Source of the DNA: Bryobacterales bacterium
GTDB lineage: Bacteria; Acidobacteriota; Terriglobia; Bryobacterales; Bryobacteraceae
Direction: 5' to 3'
Assembly: GCA_003487005.1 (NCBI GenBank)
Contig: DNFG01000502.1
Span: 789 to 14,591 of the forward strand
DNA length: 13,803 nt
Below are positions 5,579-12,872 of the stretch, piece by piece. The position numbers and the translations under genes are program-made. The notes under the pieces are model-generated. The model had not been told where the DNA came from, ran no database searches, and saw nothing but the letters and a program-made list of their open reading frames with translations. Every line of letters begins with the position of its first letter. The first letter of the stretch is position 1.

Positions 5579-8350
5579 ATGTCAGACACAGCGGGACGCC
5601 CGCCTTTCCGGTTCGGGCTTGGGTTCATCGTGATCCTGGTGCTGGTGGCGCTGATGAGCGCACGGGCGGTGGCGCGATTCCTGATCGAGTACCAGTGGTG
5701 GCAGGAGATGGGCCAGATCGAGACGTGGTACCGCATCCTGAGCTACAACTACCTGCCTGGGCTGGCGGCGGCGTTGCTGGTATTCGCGTTGTTCTGGATC
5801 GCGCATGCGCGGGGGATGAAGCGGGCGGGGACGCGGCTGAGCGAGTATCCGGTGTACGCGCGGCTGGCGACGGCAGCGCTGTTCGTTCTGAGCTTGCTGG
5901 TAGCGGCGGCGGCTGTGGATTCGTGGACGATCATGCGGTTCGTTGGGGGGCTGAATGTCGGCACGGAAGGGGCCTGGCGGGATCCGGTTTTTGATCTGCC
6001 CTTGAAGTATTACTTTTTCCACGTACCGTTTTACGCACTTTTGTTGAGGCTGCTGCTCGTGACGACGCTGTTCACGGGGGTGATCTACTGGCTGACGGCG
6101 CGGGTGTGGTCGTTACGTTCACGGATGCCGGAGTGGAACGCCGAGACTGGAGTGCAGTTCGATCTTCGGGATCTGAACCTGGGGGCGGCGCTGGAAACGC
6201 GGTTTATCCGGGTGACGGGCGGAGTGTTCTTGCTGGCCCTGGCAGTCCGATACTTCCTGAAGCGCTACGAACTGCTGTATGAGGATCACAGTTCACTGGT
6301 GGGAATGGACTGGACAGCGCAGACGGTGACGATGCCGCTGTTATGGGCCTGCGTGGCGGCGGCGGTCCTGGCGGCCCTGGGGTTGTTTGCGGGGCGATGG
6401 AAGCTGGCGCTACTGTTGCCGGCGCTGATTGCGTTGTCGCTGTTCGTGCCCACGATTCTCTACACGCTGTATGTCAGGCCCAGCGAAATCACGATCCAGG
6501 CACCGTACATCACGAGGCACATCGCGGCGACGCGCGAAGCCTACGGACTAACAGAGCGGAGCACAGAGATCGAGTTCCCGGCCACTCAAGAGGCGCCGGT
6601 GGATCCGACGAAGCACCGGGCGTTGTTCAATAATGTGCGCCTGTGGGACTGGCGGGCGTTCCATGACACGACGACACAGATCCAGGCGCTTAGGCCGTAT
6701 TATGTGTTTCACGACAGCGATGTGGACCGGTACATCATCGACGGACAATTGCGGCAAGTGCTTCTTTCGCCGCGCGAACTGGATGTGAACCAGTTGCCGG
6801 GAGACGCCAAGTCTCGTTGGATCAACCCACATTTCATCTATACACACGGCTATGGGATGGTGGTGGCGGAAGCGGCACGGATCACGACAGACGGTCTGCC
6901 CCGGATGCTGGTCCTGAACGCGCCGGCGGAGGTCCGGACCTATTCGCTGAAGCTCACGCGACCGGAGATTTACTACGGTGAAGTGACGCACGAGCCTGTT
7001 TTCGTGCGAACGGCACAGCCGGAGTTCAACTACCCATCGGGGAGCGGCAATGTGGAGACGCGTTATGGCGGGAAGGGGGGATTCCCGATTTCCTCGCCGC
7101 CGATGCGGCTCGCGGCGGCACTCGCGACGGGGGACTGGAACATTGTCCTGACGAGTTATTTGAAGCCGGAGAGCCGGATGATGATCAGGAGGAAAGTGCG
7201 GGAGCGGGTGTCCGCGCTGGCGTCATTCCTGCATTGGGATCCGGATCCGTACCTGGTGATTCGGGAGAACGGGCAACTGGCGTGGATCATCGACGGGTAC
7301 ACGACATCGGACTCGCATCCATATTCGCGTTCTGTCCGGCTGGGTGGAATTGGAGAGATCAGCTACATCCGGAACTCGGTGAAGGCGGTGGTGGACGCGT
7401 ATGACGGGACGGTGACACTGTACGTTTTCGACGAGAAGGACCCGGTTCTAAGGGCATACAGGCACCTGTTCCCGAAGCTGTTCACGCCGAGCGCAGAGAT
7501 GCCGGCCGACCTGCGGGAGCACGCCCGGTATCCGGAATTCATGTTCCGGGTCCAGGCGGAGATCTATCGGACATTCCACATGACGGACACCGAAGCGTTC
7601 TTCAACAAGGAGGATGTCTGGGAGATCGCGCGGAATCTCAACAATCCATCCGGGAGGGCGGAGCCTGGTGCGCCGACGTATGTGGTGGCGACGCTGCCCG
7701 GCGAAGAGGAGCCGGAGTTTCTGCTGATGACGACGTTCACCCCGCGAAATAAGGACAATATGATCGGTTTGATGGTGGCGAGATGCGATGGAGAGAAGTT
7801 GGGGGAACTGACCTTCCTGAAACTCTCGAAACAGGAATTGATGTTCGGCAGCATGCAGATCGAAGCGCGCATCAATCAGGATCAGTTCATTTCGAAGGAT
7901 CTGTCGCTGTGGAACCAGCAGGGATCGCAGGTGTTGCGTGGGCAGATGCTGGTGTTGCCGGTGGATGACACGTTCGTCTATATCGAGCCGATCTATTTGC
8001 AGGCAGCGGAGGCGCGGATGCCGCAGTTGAAGAAGGTCGTGATCGCGGTGGGGAACCGATTGATCTACGAAGACACTTACGAATTGGCGCTGTCGTCGCT
8101 GGCGGGGCAGGATTTCCTTGACACATCACCGTTACCCGGGGAGACCCGGGCGGCGGCGGAAACGGCGACGGAGGCGGCAGCTTCAATGCCAGCAGCTTCA
8201 CCCGCTGCGGCGCCAGCATCCGAAACGCTGATGAAGCTGCGGAACCACCTCCGGCGGTACCGTGAATTGCAGGGTCAAGGCAAGTACGGCGAAGCCGGTA
8301 GGGAGATGGAGGCGATCGAGAAATTGATCAGCGAACGCGCTTCGCAGTAG
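5579..8350 (+). CDS. UPF0182 (COG1615) family membrane protein
   Basis: A 923-residue protein of a widespread family with no established function. Seven hydrophobic segments are predicted at about 13-31, 58-76, 97-115, 147-172, 210-226, 250-271 and 275-297. A large soluble domain follows (about 300-850) with family-typical stretches such as NYPSGSGNVETRYGGKGG, GYTTSDSHPYS and IYLQAAEARMPQLKKVVIA. If the N-terminus is cytoplasmic, the odd helix number puts the soluble domain outside the cytoplasm (inference). The C-terminus adds an Ala/Pro-rich linker (about 855-880) and a charged helical tail ending in MEAIEKLISERASQ. ATG 5579 was chosen because GGAGG (5565-5569) lies nine bases upstream; the open frame extends back to 5477 but would overlap the divergent MFS start. 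A TACACT -10-like hexamer lies at 5556-5561, but it is weak. Apparently monocistronic. Confidence 0.92.
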   Translation: MSDTAGRPPFRFGLGFIVILVLVALMSARAVARFLIEYQWWQEMGQIETWYRILSYNYLPGLAAALLVFALFWIAHARGMKRAGTRLSEYPVYARLATAALFVLSLLVAAAAVDSWTIMRFVGGLNVGTEGAWRDPVFDLPLKYYFFHVPFYALLLRLLLVTTLFTGVIYWLTARVWSLRSRMPEWNAETGVQFDLRDLNLGAALETRFIRVTGGVFLLALAVRYFLKRYELLYEDHSSLVGMDWTAQTVTMPLLWACVAAAVLAALGLFAGRWKLALLLPALIALSLFVPTILYTLYVRPSEITIQAPYITRHIAATREAYGLTERSTEIEFPATQEAPVDPTKHRALFNNVRLWDWRAFHDTTTQIQALRPYYVFHDSDVDRYIIDGQLRQVLLSPRELDVNQLPGDAKSRWINPHFIYTHGYGMVVAEAARITTDGLPRMLVLNAPAEVRTYSLKLTRPEIYYGEVTHEPVFVRTAQPEFNYPSGSGNVETRYGGKGGFPISSPPMRLAAALATGDWNIVLTSYLKPESRMMIRRKVRERVSALASFLHWDPDPYLVIRENGQLAWIIDGYTTSDSHPYSRSVRLGGIGEISYIRNSVKAVVDAYDGTVTLYVFDEKDPVLRAYRHLFPKLFTPSAEMPADLREHARYPEFMFRVQAEIYRTFHMTDTEAFFNKEDVWEIARNLNNPSGRAEPGAPTYVVATLPGEEEPEFLLMTTFTPRNKDNMIGLMVARCDGEKLGELTFLKLSKQELMFGSMQIEARINQDQFISKDLSLWNQQGSQVLRGQMLVLPVDDTFVYIEPIYLQAAEARMPQLKKVVIAVGNRLIYEDTYELALSSLAGQDFLDTSPLPGETRAAAETATEAAASMPAASPAAAPASETLMKLRNHLRRYRELQGQGKYGEAGREMEAIEKLISERASQ

Positions 8351-8373
8351 GCGTGGCGGGAGGCCGGTCGAGT

Positions 8374-8404
8374 GAAAGGGCCACGCGCCACGCGTGGCCC
8401 TTTC
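8374..8404. terminator. Bidirectional terminator hairpin between convergent genes
   Basis: A perfect 14-bp stem is formed by 8374-8387 (GAAAGGGCCACGCG) and 8391-8404 (CGCGTGGCCCTTTC) with a three-base CCA loop. It lies 24 bases after the UPF0182 stop and five bases beyond the oxidoreductase stop on the other strand. The AAA...TTT ends give a short T-run on either transcript, interrupted by C. Position and symmetry make a bidirectional intrinsic terminator the best reading. Confidence 0.8.
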
Positions 8405-8409
8405 GTCCA

Positions 8410-9708
8410 TCAAAGAGTGATCTTCCAGGGGGAGCGGGCTTCTCGAGCAGCGTAACGGGCGGCTTCGGCGGGGCTGAGCTTTTCGGTGGCAGGGTCGAAG
8501 TCGACGCGGCATTTCGCCCGGATGGATATGTTGGCGAGGTGGCAGGTGGTGGTGGACTTGTGGCAAATCTCGATGTCAGAGACGGGCCGCTGGCGAGTCT
8601 TGATGCAATCGAGAAAATTCGCCCAGTGGGCGACATTGCCCCCGCCGCGTTCGGCGAGGACTTCGAGGGGTTCGATGCCCGAATCCTTCAGCGGGATGAT
8701 CTTAAAGCCGGAGCGATCACAGTAGAGGGTGCCCTTCGTGCCGTGGAAGGCGGTGTTGCCGTAGGGGAAGGGTGATGCGCCATTGGCGAGGCGGTTCTCG
8801 TAGGTAGCGAGAAACTTCGGATATTCATAGGTGGCTTCGAGCGTGTCCGGAGTGTCCCGGTTGTCCTGGATGTAGGACTTCTTGCCGAGTGCGACGCAGG
8901 CGGTGGGCATGGCCTCGCCGAAGGCCATCTGAACGATGTCTAGCAGGTGAACGCCCCAGTCCGTCATCATGCCGCCGGCGTAGTCCCAGAACCAGCGGAA
9001 GTGGGAAAATGCCTTCGGGTCGACGCCGAACCGGTTCTTATTGTAGGGGCGCATGGGCGCGGGACCGAGCCACAGATCCCAGTCGAGGTCGGCGGGGGGC
9101 TTTTCGTCCGGGGGCGCGCCGATGCCTTCTGGAGTGGTATAGCCGTAGTTACCTGTGCGGACAAACGTGACGTCGCCGATGGCTCCCTCGGCGATCATCT
9201 TGGTGAGGCGCTGGTAATGGGGTTGGGACCGCTGCTGGGTGCCGGCCTGGACGACGCGGCCGTACTTGCGGGCGGCCTTGACCATCAACTGGCCCTCTTC
9301 GATCGTGACGGAGACGGGTTTCTCTACGTAGACATCCTTGCCGGCCTTGCAGGCTTCGACAGTCATGTAAGCATGCCAGTGATCAGGTGTGGAGATACAG
9401 ACGAGGTCGATGGACTTGTCGGCGAGGATCTGGCGGAAGTCCTTGATCTTGCGGACGGTGGCCTTGTGCGGGTTTTTCGAGGCGGCGGCGAAGCCAGCTT
9501 CCAGGTTGGGCTGATAGACGTCACAGACGGCGACAGGGACGAGGTTATCTTGCCGCATGGCGGCATTCAGGTTGCCCATGCCCATGCGGCCCATGCCGAT
9601 AAAGGCGGCCTGCACCTTGTCATTGGCGCCCCTGGCGAGGCGAGGAAAGAGATTCGTGGTCAGACCCGCGGCGGACGCGGTTTTAAGAAAGGCGCGACGA
9701 TCGCTCAT
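8410..9708 (-). CDS. Tat-exported Gfo/Idh/MocA family NAD(P)-dependent oxidoreductase
   Basis: A 432-residue predicted sugar or sugar-derivative dehydrogenase; the substrate is unknown. The N-terminus carries a twin-arginine signal, DRRAFLK (residues 3-9), followed by a mildly hydrophobic stretch and likely cleavage near residue 28. The mature part opens with the Rossmann fold motif GMGRMG (38-43). The family EKP motif is at 129-131, followed by VVQAGTQQRS. The catalytic-site pattern DWGVHLLD gives Asp250, His254 and Asp257. The domain order is the standard Gfo/Idh N-terminal domain plus C-terminal beta-sheet domain. Export with a folded cofactor fits the Tat route (known for related glucose-fructose oxidoreductase). 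The start ATG is covered by a perfect 8-bp palindrome and there is no Shine-Dalgarno. Convergent with the UPF0182 gene, divergent from rsgA. Confidence 0.93.
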   Translation of the reverse strand: MSDRRAFLKTASAAGLTTNLFPRLARGANDKVQAAFIGMGRMGMGNLNAAMRQDNLVPVAVCDVYQPNLEAGFAAASKNPHKATVRKIKDFRQILADKSIDLVCISTPDHWHAYMTVEACKAGKDVYVEKPVSVTIEEGQLMVKAARKYGRVVQAGTQQRSQPHYQRLTKMIAEGAIGDVTFVRTGNYGYTTPEGIGAPPDEKPPADLDWDLWLGPAPMRPYNKNRFGVDPKAFSHFRWFWDYAGGMMTDWGVHLLDIVQMAFGEAMPTACVALGKKSYIQDNRDTPDTLEATYEYPKFLATYENRLANGASPFPYGNTAFHGTKGTLYCDRSGFKIIPLKDSGIEPLEVLAERGGGNVAHWANFLDCIKTRQRPVSDIEICHKSTTTCHLANISIRAKCRVDFDPATEKLSPAEAARYAAREARSPWKITL

Positions 9709-9720
9709 TGCGTGAGCGAT
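9700..9720. promoter_or_regulatory. Palindrome over the oxidoreductase start codon
   Basis: ATCGCTCA (9700-9707) and TGAGCGAT (9713-9720) form a perfect 8-bp inverted repeat around a TTGCG centre. The oxidoreductase start codon (9708-9706) lies at the inner edge of one arm. It also touches the promoter-like box at 9719-9727. It could be an operator bound by a dimeric repressor, or an mRNA hairpin occluding initiation if the transcript includes both arms. Palindromy is seen; function is inferred. Confidence 0.4.
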
Positions 9721-9727
9721 TGTATCA
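9719..9727 (-). promoter_or_regulatory. Extended -10-like box (TGATACAAT) for the oxidoreductase gene
   Basis: On the minus strand the sequence is TGA then TACAAT, matching TGnTAnnnT, ten bases before the ATG at 9708. Transcription would start three or four bases before the start codon, giving an almost leaderless mRNA, consistent with the missing Shine-Dalgarno. No convincing -35. Confidence 0.4.
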
Positions 9728-9752
9728 AAGGCAGCCGGGTGCGGATCGCGTT

Positions 9753-9761
9753 TGCTATAGT
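9753..9761 (+). promoter_or_regulatory. Extended -10-like box (TGCTATAGT) for rsgA
   Basis: TGC followed by TATAGT fits an extended -10 promoter. A start near 9768 would give a leader of about 77 bases before the rsgA ATG, long enough to contain the hairpin at 9787-9836. No good -35 is visible 16-18 bases upstream. A TTGACA at 9773-9778 lacks a well-spaced -10 and was not preferred. Confidence 0.4.
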
Positions 9762-9786
9762 GGTGCTTGCCTTTGACAGACCTTGC

Positions 9787-9836
9787 CCTCTAGACACGAG
9801 CGACCCTAAACCCCGCGGTTGAAGTGTGTCCAGAGG
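9787..9836 (+). promoter_or_regulatory. Leader hairpin masking the rsgA Shine-Dalgarno
   Basis: CCTCTAGACAC (9787-9797) pairs with GTGTCCAGAGG (9826-9836), ten of eleven pairs with one A/C mismatch, around a 28-base loop that itself holds a short AACC/GGTT hairpin (9809-9820). The downstream arm contains most of the Shine-Dalgarno AGAGGA (9832-9837). If transcription begins upstream of 9787, this helix would block ribosome binding until opened. It is not a riboswitch class I recognise. Confidence 0.35.
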
Positions 9837-9844
9837 ATTTATCA

Positions 9845-10786
9845 ATGAACAATCAGGAATCGCGAGTGGGGCGCGTAGTGCGCCAGGAACGCGGCATTTG
9901 GACGGTGGAAATGAACTCCAGCACGTGGCAGGTGGAGCATATCCGGGGTGAGATGCGGCCGGTGGCCGGCGATTTCGTGGAACTGAGGGAGGGCCTGGAG
10001 GCGATTGAGCGGGTGCTTCCGCGACGGAGCGTGGTAGTCAGGCGAGCGGCCGGGACGCGGACGGAACCACAGGTGCTTGCTGCGAATGCGGATGTCGCGC
10101 TCGTGGTCATGGGATTGGACGGCGACTACAATCCGCGGCGCCTTGAGCGATATCTGGCGATGGCGGCCGGAGGGGGCGTGCGCGCGGCGGTGCTGCTGAA
10201 CAAGAGCGATCTGGTCTGCGAACCGGAGGTCCGTGCGGCGGAGGTCCGGCGGCTGGGCACCGGGGCGCCAGTCGTGGTGCTCAGTGCGATTCGGGATGAT
10301 GCCGGGCTTCTGCTTGGCGGATTGGTGAAGCGGGGAGAGACAGCAGTGCTGCTGGGCAGTTCGGGCGCGGGAAAGTCGACGCTGGTGAACCGGCTTCTGG
10401 GACACGAGGCCCAGACAACCGGACCGGTGAGGGCAAGAGATGAACGGGGACGGCACACGACGACGTCGCGACGGCTGATTGCGATGCCCGGCGGTTGGTC
10501 GCTGATCGATCTGCCTGGGCTTCGGGAAGTGGGGCTGATGCCAGGAATGGCGGACCTGGAAGGAGCCTTTGTCTCCATTCTCGGAATGGCCGAGCGATGC
10601 AGGTTCCGCGACTGCACACACACCGTTGAGCCGGGATGCGCGGTGCGCGAAGCGGCGGAGCCGGGGCAGATGGAGTCGCTGAGGAAGTTGCGGGACGAGA
10701 CGCGGTTCTCGGACAAACAAGAGGCGAAACGAAGACAGCGAGCAATTCGGGCATTTCAGCGGACGGAGCGCTTCAATAGGTGGTGA
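9845..10786 (+). CDS. rsgA: Small ribosomal subunit biogenesis GTPase RsgA
   Basis: A circularly permuted GTPase that assists late maturation of the 30S subunit. The 313-residue chain has an N-terminal OB-fold region (about 1-70). The G motifs come in permuted order: G4 NKSD (119-122), G5 SA (147-148), G1 GSSGAGKS (171-178), G2 Thr in RHTTT (203-207) and G3 DLPG (222-225). The C-terminal zinc site is Cys252, Cys257, His259 and Cys265, with the same spacing as in the E. coli protein. I chose ATG 9845 because AGAGGA (9832-9837) lies seven bases upstream; GTG 9824 in the same frame has no Shine-Dalgarno. Its last 14 bases overlap the end of the convergent secreted-protein gene. The leader can fold to mask the Shine-Dalgarno. 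Confidence 0.96.
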   Translation: MNNQESRVGRVVRQERGIWTVEMNSSTWQVEHIRGEMRPVAGDFVELREGLEAIERVLPRRSVVVRRAAGTRTEPQVLAANADVALVVMGLDGDYNPRRLERYLAMAAGGGVRAAVLLNKSDLVCEPEVRAAEVRRLGTGAPVVVLSAIRDDAGLLLGGLVKRGETAVLLGSSGAGKSTLVNRLLGHEAQTTGPVRARDERGRHTTTSRRLIAMPGGWSLIDLPGLREVGLMPGMADLEGAFVSILGMAERCRFRDCTHTVEPGCAVREAAEPGQMESLRKLRDETRFSDKQEAKRRQRAIRAFQRTERFNRW

Positions 10787-11258
10787 AGCAGTAGACGGTA
10801 TTGACGCCCTCAGGGGTCAGGCAGTACTCGCCGTCTTCGATCGGCTCGTTGACTTCGACTTTGAAGAGGCCTTTTTCGAGAGGGGTGACCATGAGGTAGA
10901 CCGGTTTGGGGGAGTTCTTGCCCGGGCGGTCCGGGAAGCGGATCACGCGGGCGCCCTTCTCGACGGTCATTTTGTAGAGCGTGAGGCGGTCGGCGTTGAT
11001 ACGGTCTGATTTGAAGATGAAGATGGGCTCGGGAACGGGGGTCCGGGCCGGGGATGTGGCTCCGGCGACGGTGTAGAGGGTGAAGCGTTTGTCGGTGGAC
11101 TGCTTCGCTTCGCCCGCCTCCGTCTCGAGGAGAGTCCGGGCGTGGAGGAGGTACGGCAGGTCCGCTCTTTCGGGACGCGGGCCGTCATAGCGGCTCTGGG
11201 CAGCCAGCAGAGTGGCGCCGGCCAGCAGAGTGGCGAAGAAGCGGATGGCGGTGGGCAT
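10773..11258 (-). CDS. Small secreted protein of unknown function
   Basis: A 161-residue protein with a clear Sec signal peptide: a hydrophobic core at residues 6-20 (RFFATLLAGATLLAAQ), cleavage expected near 20-22. The mature part is of mixed polarity with alternating hydrophobic stretches (FTLYTV, PIFIFKSD, VYLMVTPLEKGLFKVEV), suggesting beta strands. Cys146 and Cys157 near the C-terminus (EYCLTPEGVNTVYCFTTY) could form a disulfide after export. I do not recognise a family. ATG 11258 was preferred over ATG 11276 because it starts directly at the signal peptide and leaves GAGAGA about ten bases upstream; a CATAAT hexamer at 11275-11280 could be its -10. It follows the sensor-like gene at a distance of 55 bases on the same strand and overlaps the rsgA end by 14 bases. 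Confidence 0.75.
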   Translation of the reverse strand: MPTAIRFFATLLAGATLLAAQSRYDGPRPERADLPYLLHARTLLETEAGEAKQSTDKRFTLYTVAGATSPARTPVPEPIFIFKSDRINADRLTLYKMTVEKGARVIRFPDRPGKNSPKPVYLMVTPLEKGLFKVEVNEPIEDGEYCLTPEGVNTVYCFTTY

Positions 11259-11313
11259 GAGGTTAGATTCTCTCATTATGATGACGCGGAGAGTGTCGAC
11301 GAGGTTGCGCGAC

Positions 11314-12867
11314 TCAGCTCGTGGTGCGACGTGCGCGGTTTTCGATTTCGATCAGGACACGGGCCAGTTCCGTGGAAGAGGGCGGCCGGCGAAGAGTGAG
11401 AATCTCGCCGGCGGCGGCGGGTGGAGGTGTGGCGGCTTCGTCGCTCTCAGGCAGGAGGACGAAACAGGGGACGTGGCGGTTGCTGCGTTCATGGAGTTGG
11501 ATCCACGAAGGGTCGGCAGCGGGCACCGCGGCGAGTAGGGCATCGAACCGGAGGCGCCGGCAGAGATGAAGGGCTTCATTGTCCGAGGCGACAGGAACGA
11601 CGCGGTGATTGCGGGCAGCGAACAGATCAACCAGATGGCGGGATTCGGTGGATTCGGGGGCGAGGAGGAGAAGAGTGAGTGACCGGGTGGTGCCAATTTC
11701 GGAGGGGGAGTCCGGTGGAGTGAGGGGCATGAGTGGAAGATCGATCTCGCAGCGGACACCGCGAGGTTCCGTGCTGAGACGAAGCGATCCACCGTGGTTG
11801 CCGGCGATGCCGTGAGCGACAGTGAGGCCCCATTCTTCGGGCGGGGACACGATGGGGAACTCGACGACGAGACGGGCTCTCTCCCCATCACGAACGGCAG
11901 AAAGGCCAAGGCAGCGGTCGTCCGCAGCCGGGAGGAGTTCCTCGGCCCGCAGGATCACGCTGAGCAGAGCCTGCTCGAGTTGCCCGTAGGACCCAAGGAC
12001 GAGGAGAGGCGAGTCGGGCAGGTCGAGGCGGGTTTCAACCTGGCGCAAGCGCCACGTTCTCTCACGGAAGTGGGTGAGTTTGCGAAGGACTTCCGCGAGA
12101 TCGACGGGGCGTGCGAGGGTTTCGCCAGGCCGGCCGAAGGCGATGAGACGGTCAAGGGCCTGGTGTGCGGAGGCGGCCCAGTCCTTGAGCGCCCGAAAGG
12201 ACTCGTGTCCGGGATCGGCGTCGTAGAGCCGGGAGGCGATCCGGAGGACTTCCGCTACAGGATCCTCCAGTTCGGAGGCAACGCCGGAAAGTAACTGGCC
12301 GACAGCGCCGAGCCGTTCACTTCGGAGCACCTGCTCCCGAAGGATACTTTGGTCGAGCAGGCGAAGGGCGATTGCGGCTTGATTGGCGAGGTGGGCAAGG
12401 GCGGCTTCCTCGTCCAGGTGAATGCGCCGGCGGGCGGGCCAGTGCAGCTCCAGAACACCAGAGATCGACCCTTCGCAACGCATGGGGAGGAGCAGCAGGA
12501 ATCCGGCGCCACCGTCATGGCGGACCGGAGCGGAGGCGGCGAAACTCTGCTGGACCGGGTTGCTCCCGGAAGAGAGTGGCATCGGCGAACCGCGCCCGTC
12601 GGCGGGTTCGAGGAGACCGGACTGCCGGTCGGCAAGCCAAAGGCGGGGCGTCGCCCCGTCGAGCAGGCTGGGCAGTGCCGCATTCAACACTTGTTGAATC
12701 GCGGAGGCGGAGCGTCCGGTGAGGATGTCTTCGGAGAGCCCCTGGATGGCGGTGACGCGCTCGCGGAGGCGCGTGAGCCGCCGGTCACGCCACCACCAGA
12801 CGAGTGAGGCTGCACCCATGGAGACGAAGGCGGTGACAAGGGGGGGGATCTGGAGGAATTCATCCAT
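11314..12867 (-). CDS. Hybrid histidine-kinase-like protein with degenerate catalytic residues (pseudokinase)
   Basis: A 517-residue membrane-anchored signalling protein. One hydrophobic segment (about 8-26, ending WWWRDRR) precedes a short coil, a GAF-like domain (about 45-172), a dimerisation helix pair, an ATPase-like domain (about 255-380) and a receiver-like C-terminus (about 396-510). In LGAVGQLLSGVASELEDPV the residue where HisKA kinases carry the phosphorylated His is Ser198. In the N box both Asn are lost (Ser303, Arg307), the DxGxG box is absent (EFPIVSPPEEW), and only the HGG of the second glycine box remains. In the receiver-like part the acidic pair is Ala403-Pro404, the phosphorylated Asp is Ala447 and the conserved Lys is Arg (LRRPP). 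It probably acts by binding rather than phosphotransfer. ATG 12867 lies five bases after the HAD gene stop; GTG 12900 is the alternative. Probable two-gene operon. Confidence 0.85.
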   Translation of the reverse strand: MDEFLQIPPLVTAFVSMGAASLVWWWRDRRLTRLRERVTAIQGLSEDILTGRSASAIQQVLNAALPSLLDGATPRLWLADRQSGLLEPADGRGSPMPLSSGSNPVQQSFAASAPVRHDGGAGFLLLLPMRCEGSISGVLELHWPARRRIHLDEEAALAHLANQAAIALRLLDQSILREQVLRSERLGAVGQLLSGVASELEDPVAEVLRIASRLYDADPGHESFRALKDWAASAHQALDRLIAFGRPGETLARPVDLAEVLRKLTHFRERTWRLRQVETRLDLPDSPLLVLGSYGQLEQALLSVILRAEELLPAADDRCLGLSAVRDGERARLVVEFPIVSPPEEWGLTVAHGIAGNHGGSLRLSTEPRGVRCEIDLPLMPLTPPDSPSEIGTTRSLTLLLLAPESTESRHLVDLFAARNHRVVPVASDNEALHLCRRLRFDALLAAVPAADPSWIQLHERSNRHVPCFVLLPESDEAATPPPAAAGEILTLRRPPSSTELARVLIEIENRARRTTS

Positions 12868-12872
12868 GACGG

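Noticed and set aside
4792..5994. Long plus-strand open frame opposite the MFS gene
   Set aside because: Its product is a Gly/Glu/Asp-rich shadow of the transporter and it overlaps the start of the UPF0182 gene; no domain is visible.
9773..9778. TTGACA as a -35 for rsgA
   Set aside because: No -10-like hexamer lies 16-18 bases downstream (TAGACA is 12 bases away, CCTAAA 26), so the extended -10 box at 9753-9761 was preferred.
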